From the NCBI GenBank assembly GCA_038496675.1, contig CM076668.1, positions 16,069,808 through 16,133,807 of the forward strand: a DNA stretch of 64,000 nucleotides. The letters run 5' to 3'. Positions 61,201 through 64,000 of the stretch are shown here, one piece after another (position 1 is the first letter of the stretch; every line of letters starts with the position of its first letter). The notes under the pieces are model-generated. The model ran no database searches. It had not been told where the DNA came from and saw nothing but the letters and a program-made list of their open reading frames with translations. The position numbers and the translations under genes were made by a program. The stretch comes from Rachycentron canadum. Its lineage: Eukaryota > Chordata > Actinopteri > Carangiformes > Rachycentridae.

Positions 61201-61770
61201 AGAAACAGAGATATCATCTTTTTTTGAGTGACTTAAGTGGACATATATCAAGGGTTTTCACAGCTCCCTCTGGAGCCACAAAAAAAATCCATATAACAGG
61301 TTCTCCCCAAGAATAAAATCATTGCTCCTCTGGGTTTAAGGTAAGGGTTGTAATGTTTAGATGTAGGGAATACATTTAGTCAAGGTTAGATATGGGGTGG
61401 TGTGTATGTAAGTGGTTCGTAACCAGTGTTAAAGTTAAAGGATATGAAAGTAGAGCCACAGGAAATGCCTGCAGAAGAGAAGAGAATAGAAGAGAAGAGA
61501 AGAGAAGAGAAGAGAAGAGAAGAGAAGAGAAGAGAAGATTCATTTTAGTAGAAGATAGTTTCACGTTTGAAACAGCAGACAGGGAAAGGACAGGGAGGGT
61601 AAGTAGCCTTAACTGCACATGGATCCATGCATTAAAGCCTCTTATACAATATAAGCTGATTGACAGGAATTATCTTCATACAGGTCATGCTGAGACTCAC
61701 CTGTTACCTCGTCTGCATTTGGGTCTGTCCGTCTATCCAGTCCATAGTCCATGGCACTCACCGTCCCTGG
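54718..61770 (-). CDS. rgs9: Regulator of G-protein signalling 9 (3' part: GGL domain, RGS domain, two alternative C-termini)
   Basis: RGS9 is an R7-family GTPase-activating protein that speeds GTP hydrolysis by transducin in photoreceptors and Gi/o in neurons, in complex with Gbeta5 through its GGL domain. Eleven exons splice in consistent phases. The visible protein runs: linker PGTVSAMDYGLDRR; GGL domain (SIMRPRVKSSVSIG, LVKYCATYNSHDPFL, CLPSNPW); RGS domain ([63 protein letters not shown]); then a basic tail with LSPIILRQ. The Asn of FSGEN and the Asn of INIDG match RGS residues that contact G-alpha switch regions. Two endings are present: read-through to a stop at 57,962, or splicing to two further exons whose MALSLRRLLKRGC, LSPKC, NFFQIK and ICPWESL match the long RGS9-2 tail. 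That excludes RGS6, 7 and 11. The DEP/DHEX exons lie beyond the window. Confidence 0.9.
54881..55938. other. rgs9 intron between the two long-isoform exons
   Basis: No exon; includes a (TA)15 run at 55,239-55,269. Otherwise anonymous. Confidence 0.55.
55239..55269. repeat. (TA)15 microsatellite
   Basis: Perfect run. Confidence 0.94.
55939..56342 (-). CDS. rgs9: rgs9 long-isoform exon (RGS9-2-type C-terminal tail)
   Basis: Acceptor CACACAG|TTG continues from DITQ in phase 0; donor GGCAA|GTGAGT. It encodes 134 codons: VPHLAVYSGF, serine/proline-rich low-complexity sequence, PACPSPISVALDS, SRMALSLRRLLKRGC and FASLSPKC. PHLAVY-G, PSP--VALE/D, MALS--R-L-RGC and LSPKC are RGS9-2 tail motifs in mammals. 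This tail is linked there to striatal function and opioid and dopamine signalling. Confidence 0.9.
56343..57961 (-). other. rgs9: 3' UTR of the short isoform and intron of the long isoform
   Basis: Downstream of the stop at 57,962 the same DNA serves as 3' UTR for the short form and intron for the long form. Sense-strand AATAAA words occur at 57,133-57,138 and 56,891-56,896. A dispersed repeat lies at 57,688-57,855. Confidence 0.5.
57688..57855 (+). repeat. Interspersed repeat with GAGCTGAAAGATGCTAAAA...GCAGCTTTAAA, copy 2
   Basis: Second copy of the element at 13,051-13,210, diverged in the middle, ending TAGCAGCTTTAAACTG. Confidence 0.65.
57962..58145 (-). CDS. rgs9: rgs9 exon with short-isoform ending (RGS9-1-type stop at 57,962)
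   Basis: After RRPSLSPIILRQQEQEQRAK and PVDITQ the frame continues VMSKLSKQGKEVPPPPPKK and stops. Mammalian RGS9-1 has the same join VDITQ-VMSKL and a short basic tail ending in a proline-lysine motif. Within the exon, CAG|GTCATG after DITQ (last exonic base 58,022) is the donor for the long form. Polyadenylation after this stop would give the short form; TTTATT on the plus strand at 57,133-57,138 (AATAAA in the sense strand) is a possible signal. Confidence 0.9.
58146..58560. other. rgs9 intron, no feature seen
   Basis: Purine-rich near 58,180-58,270 on the plus strand; no repeat family recognised. Confidence 0.5.
58561..58643 (-). CDS. rgs9: rgs9 exon: last RGS helix and start of tail
   Basis: DSYGRYMKSKVFKDTTKKAI then CPEEHKF plus two bases. 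DSY-RY-KS closes R7 RGS domains. Acceptor TTGCAG|GAC, donor TTCTC|GTAAGA. Confidence 0.92.
58748..58886 (-). CDS. rgs9: rgs9 exon: RGS domain core, WINID and YVLDAAQ
   Basis: [20 protein letters not shown] then [18 protein letters not shown]: 46 codons ending MKK|GTCAGT in phase 0. This is the most conserved part of the R7 RGS domain. Confidence 0.95.
58887..59600. other. rgs9 intron with hAT-type remnants
   Basis: Contains the fragments described at 59,157-59,235 and near 59,340-59,540; no exon. Confidence 0.5.
59157..59235 (+). mobile_element. hAT-like transposon terminal fragment
   Basis: TTAGGGGTGCAACGATTTAT, CGACTACATCGACGTATCG, ATCCATGTAAATCGATAGGC. The AGGGGTGCAACGATT start is a typical fish hAT terminus; the opposite end was not found. 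Confidence 0.65.
59601..59688 (-). CDS. rgs9: rgs9 exon: RGS domain, GENLAFW segment
   Basis: GENLAFWEGCEDLKWG then REKAEQIYK; the Asn after Glu is the conserved G-alpha contact. Acceptor TTTCAG|GTGAG, donor TACAA|GTAATG. Confidence 0.92.
59840..59955 (-). CDS. rgs9: rgs9 exon: first helices of the RGS domain
   Basis: [20 protein letters not shown], then SDPRGRDDF and [19 protein letters not shown] is an RGS9-specific lead-in. Acceptor GCTGCAG|T, donor AGCG|GTAAGA. Confidence 0.92.
60080..60193 (-). CDS. rgs9: rgs9 exon: end of GGL domain and linker to RGS domain
   Basis: Encodes LVKYCATYNSHDPFLSKCLP, then SNPWLTDD and YW. The DPFL...NPW motif is shared with G-gamma subunits (DPLL...NPF). 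Acceptor CATGCAG|A, donor CCCAA|GTGCGT. Confidence 0.9.
60194..60637. other. rgs9 intron, no gene
   Basis: A short retroposon-tail remnant ACACTATACAAATAAAATTG at about 60,482-60,501; otherwise anonymous. Confidence 0.5.
60638..60699 (-). CDS. rgs9: rgs9 exon: start of GGL domain
   Basis: MIFTQQSIMRPRVKSSVSIG plus two bases of an Ala codon, from acceptor CTGTAG|ATG to donor GGCGC|GTAAGA. QQ-hydrophobic-MR-x-VKSSVS-G is the R7 GGL helix that pairs with Gbeta5. Confidence 0.88.
60856..60885 (-). CDS. rgs9: rgs9 30-nt exon (10 codons, GGL linker)
   Basis: A small exon lies between a good acceptor (TTTTTCCCCTCAG|ATA) and donor (ATT|GTAAGT). It encodes IKTPDYFERI, phase 0 on both sides, so skipping it keeps the frame. 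Mammalian RGS9 has a 16-residue, different-looking linker here, so support comes from splice sites and phase more than homology. Confidence 0.7.
60886..61707. other. rgs9 intron with a pentanucleotide repeat
   Basis: Contains (AGAAG)n at 61,473-61,538. No other exon recognised. Confidence 0.5.
61473..61538. repeat. (AGAAG)13 pentanucleotide tandem repeat
   Basis: Units of GAGAA with one early GAATA variant. Confidence 0.93.
61708..61770 (-). CDS. rgs9: rgs9 exon: end of the DHEX-GGL linker (21 codons)
   Basis: PGTVSAMDYGLDRRTDPNADE matches the RGS9 linker (DYGLDR then a T/NPN motif). The acceptor GCAG|CCAGGG lies directly beside an 85-nt (TG)n run that takes the place of a normal pyrimidine tract. 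The donor used here is GAG|GTAACA; a stronger-looking CAG|GTGAGT 7 nt further on would break the downstream frame. Confidence 0.85.

Positions 61771-61773
<3 letters not shown>

Positions 61774-61858
<85 letters not shown>
61774..61858. repeat. (CA)42 microsatellite against the rgs9 exon 61,708-61,770 acceptor
   Basis: Perfect run. On the minus strand it is (TG)n ending 3 nt before the exon, so only the CAG separates repeat and exon. Confidence 0.96.
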
Positions 61859-61861
<3 letters not shown>

Positions 61862-62409
61862 GTCAACAAAAAAAGATGACTAATTAATTCAAGCAGATGG
61901 TCGTTTTCCTTTTCATTAAAACTTGAGGCAACAAGGGGCCTAATACCAGTTACATGTAAAACGTAATTTTGTGAATTTACTCCTGGACATTACAAACACA
62001 TTCTCAAGGTATTTGTTTGTTTCTAGCAGAGGCTTTAAAAATGCAGTGAGACGAAACTGCTTGCAAGATGACTCTGTCCCCGGATAATGACATTAGCTTA
62101 GATAAAAAGCTCACTGTGACTTTTATGAATAATAATACGAATCAGTCGACAATATGCAGCTGTCAACTGCGGGAAAATCAGTGCAACTTACATCAATATT
62201 TTATGTAATTTGAATGCAAACACAATTTTTTTCTCTTTTTTTTTGCCCAGAGCTTCAGAAACCCTCAATAAAATTTTGTAATAAAAGAAAGTTATAAAAA
62301 ATGTTAGTTTTTAATATTGCATCTCAAGAAAAAGTGTGAACATTTTCAGGGGGAAAATAATTTTTAAAACAGTTAAAAGTCAACTACTGTTATTTATGTT
62401 TACAGGAAG

Positions 62410-62640
62410 GTTAAAGGAAAAGTTCAACATTATGGGAAAAACATGATGAACATCAAGATCAATCCCACTCACGTGTCCGAATTTAGTACAAAGGTAGAGC
62501 CATAAGGCAGTTAGCTTAGCTTAGCATAAAGAGTGGAAACAGGGGGAAATAGCTAGCATGGCTGTGTATACTGTTAAAAAATACAGCTAAAATTAGAATT
62601 TAACAGTGTATCTTGTTTGTTTAATCCAAATACTCACACT
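62410..62640 (+). repeat. Teleost repeat (GTTAGCTTAGCTTAGCATAAAGAGTGGAAACAGG type)
   Basis: AAAAGTTCAACATTATGGG, then GGCAGTTAGCTTAGCTTAGC and ATAAAGAGTGGAAACAGGGG, GAAATAGCTAGCATGGCTGT: a very common fish interspersed sequence. Confidence 0.75.
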
Positions 62641-62804
62641 ATACCTTTAAATGTTGTGTATCTACACACTTGAAGTGATACCATGTAGTTTTTCAGAGAA
62701 TAAATAACACAATCGTCTGCATATGAATTAATTTATATTTATAAGCAATAAAAGCACTTTCAGTTTCCTCAGTGGTTTTGCTGCTTCAGCCTAAGTTGAT
62801 CTGG

Positions 62805-63165
62805 TACAACCAAGTGGCAAAAGTGCCCAAACCTGTAGTTCCTAAAATGGCCACTTGGGCTTCGCTCCAACAGTCAGTCCCCACAGTCTCTTCTCAACTT
62901 CAGAAATAAGGATGGTTACAGCCTGGTGCAAAAACAGTTTTGGACCCTAGAGCTAACTGCTTCCTTCCTGACAACTGGACAGAGGTTGAATTTTTATATT
63001 ACTCCCCTGTGACAGGTGAGTGAGCGTATGATTGCCACAATTAACCAGGAGTTTTGGGCGGAGCTAGGCGCTACCAAGATGGCAATGGTGGAGCAGCCCA
63101 CTCTGAGCTTCCTCTGTCACAGAGGCCACGTCCATCTTTATATACAGTCCATGGGTCTGACCATT
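62805..63165 (+). repeat. Teleost repeat (AAGATGGCAATGG...CCATCTTTATATACAGTCCATGG)
   Basis: AAATGGCCACTTGGGCTTCG, GGCGGAGCTAGGCGCTACCA, AGATGGCAATGGTGGAGC, TCCATCTTTATATACAGTCC. The final segment is a frequent fish repeat end. Confidence 0.65.
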
Positions 63166-63938
63166 AGCTTATGGTGCCTACTGTTAAAAACATTTGAAAT
63201 GTTCATTTCTCTGACTTTATCTCTCCTGCGCTCCTGTTACACTATATCATACCATTCAGCGTGATCCCTTATCACTTACTGTCTTAAACTTATACTGGTC
63301 ACAGCTTAGCAAACATTGTATAGGCTCTGATTAGGTTTCCAAGAAAGTGGCCATTAAGTACAGTGCAAACCTACTGCTCATGGCAGCAGAGACTAACAGG
63401 CACTCCAGCTAAGCTAGCGTACTGCCTGACCGCAGGTTTGCTGTGTGTTAACCATCTTGAGATAAAATTAATTTTGCAATATATTAACATTTTAAAGCAG
63501 GACCTGCTTTATCGTTTCATTTAATTGATATTTGTTTGAGAGTATTTCCAAACACATTTGCACTGAATCAAATTAGCACAGTCAACCTGACGCGCGGTGA
63601 CCATGCAGGTCTGGGAGGTGGTTGCCCACTTTGCCTGGTAAGTTCTCCAGCCTCAGGACTCAGCGTGAAACCAACCTTCGATGGAGCAAGCTCAAGGTGC
63701 AAACCACTGCTCCACATTCTCCTACCAAGTGTGAAATATTAATCACTCATGCCCTTTCCCTCTGACTGGACATGTAATGGTAATGAGGCATCATGGGTAG
63801 AGATAATGAGATGCCCTGGGAAGTACAGACATGGAGTGCAATTTATTTTCAAACCTCTCTGTCTGCTAGCAATCCACTGTTATCTACATGAAGCGGCATC
63901 CTGTGTGCACAGTACAAGTCTGATACCTATCTGTGTCA

Positions 63939-63946
63939 GTGTGTCT

Positions 63947-64000
<54 letters not shown>
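63939..64000. repeat. (TG)n microsatellite, cut by window end
   Basis: Perfect from about 63,952 to the edge. Confidence 0.93.

Larger units (their letters stand above)
61859..64000. other. rgs9 upstream intron, repeat-rich, cut by window end
   Basis: No further rgs9 exon was recognised on the minus strand. Contains repeats at 62,410-62,640 and 62,805-63,165 and a terminal (TG)n. Confidence 0.5.

Noticed and set aside
54718..61770. Identification as rgs11, rgs6 or rgs7
   Set aside because: [12 protein letters not shown] and the two RGS9-specific C-termini fit only RGS9.
61392..61883. 163-codon plus-strand frame with REEKR and TH repeats
   Set aside because: Made of two simple repeats joined by antisense rgs9 sequence; no protein family resemblance.
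63016..63264. 82-codon plus-strand frame
   Set aside because: Lies within a common fish interspersed repeat and has no protein family features.

Overview
This is vertebrate nuclear DNA, almost certainly from a teleost fish. Genes are split into short exons with GT/AG introns, (CA)n and (GA)n microsatellites are very dense, and the dispersed repeats match families common in fish genomes. Two protein-coding genes can be read, both on the minus strand and both cut by a window edge. No RNA gene, CRISPR array or bacterial-type operon was seen.

Positions 1-29,749 hold the 5' part of a GluN2-type NMDA receptor subunit gene, best matched to grin2c. I could place 11 coding exons with consistent splice phases, giving about 661 residues: signal peptide, amino-terminal domain, ligand-binding half S1, M1, the M2 pore loop and the start of M3. 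The rest (end of M3, S2, M4, C-tail) lies beyond position 1. A 10.4 kb intron splits the amino-terminal domain. A possible 5' noncoding exon with a very good splice donor lies at about 38.34 kb, and a GC-richer stretch at 39.0-39.5 kb could be promoter or untranslated leader.

Positions 54,718-61,770 hold the 3' part of an R7-family RGS gene, rgs9: the end of the linker, the GGL (G-gamma-like) domain, the RGS domain and two alternative C-termini. The short ending, read through at 57,962-58,021, corresponds to the photoreceptor form RGS9-1. Splicing to exons 55,939-56,342 and 54,718-54,880 gives the long ending typical of the brain form RGS9-2. The upstream DEP and DHEX exons lie past position 64,000.

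The two genes are in tandem (rgs9, then grin2c), with about 25 kb between rgs9's last stop and the grin2c start codon. That gap and the introns hold microsatellites, fragments of hAT-like and LINE-like elements, other teleost repeats, and a few unique-looking stretches with clustered homeodomain or TCF-like words that could be enhancers. Both products act at neuronal membranes: GluN2C as a glutamate-gated channel subunit, and RGS9 as a GTPase accelerator for Gi/o and transducin. Nothing shows that they act together; the shared link is chromosomal.
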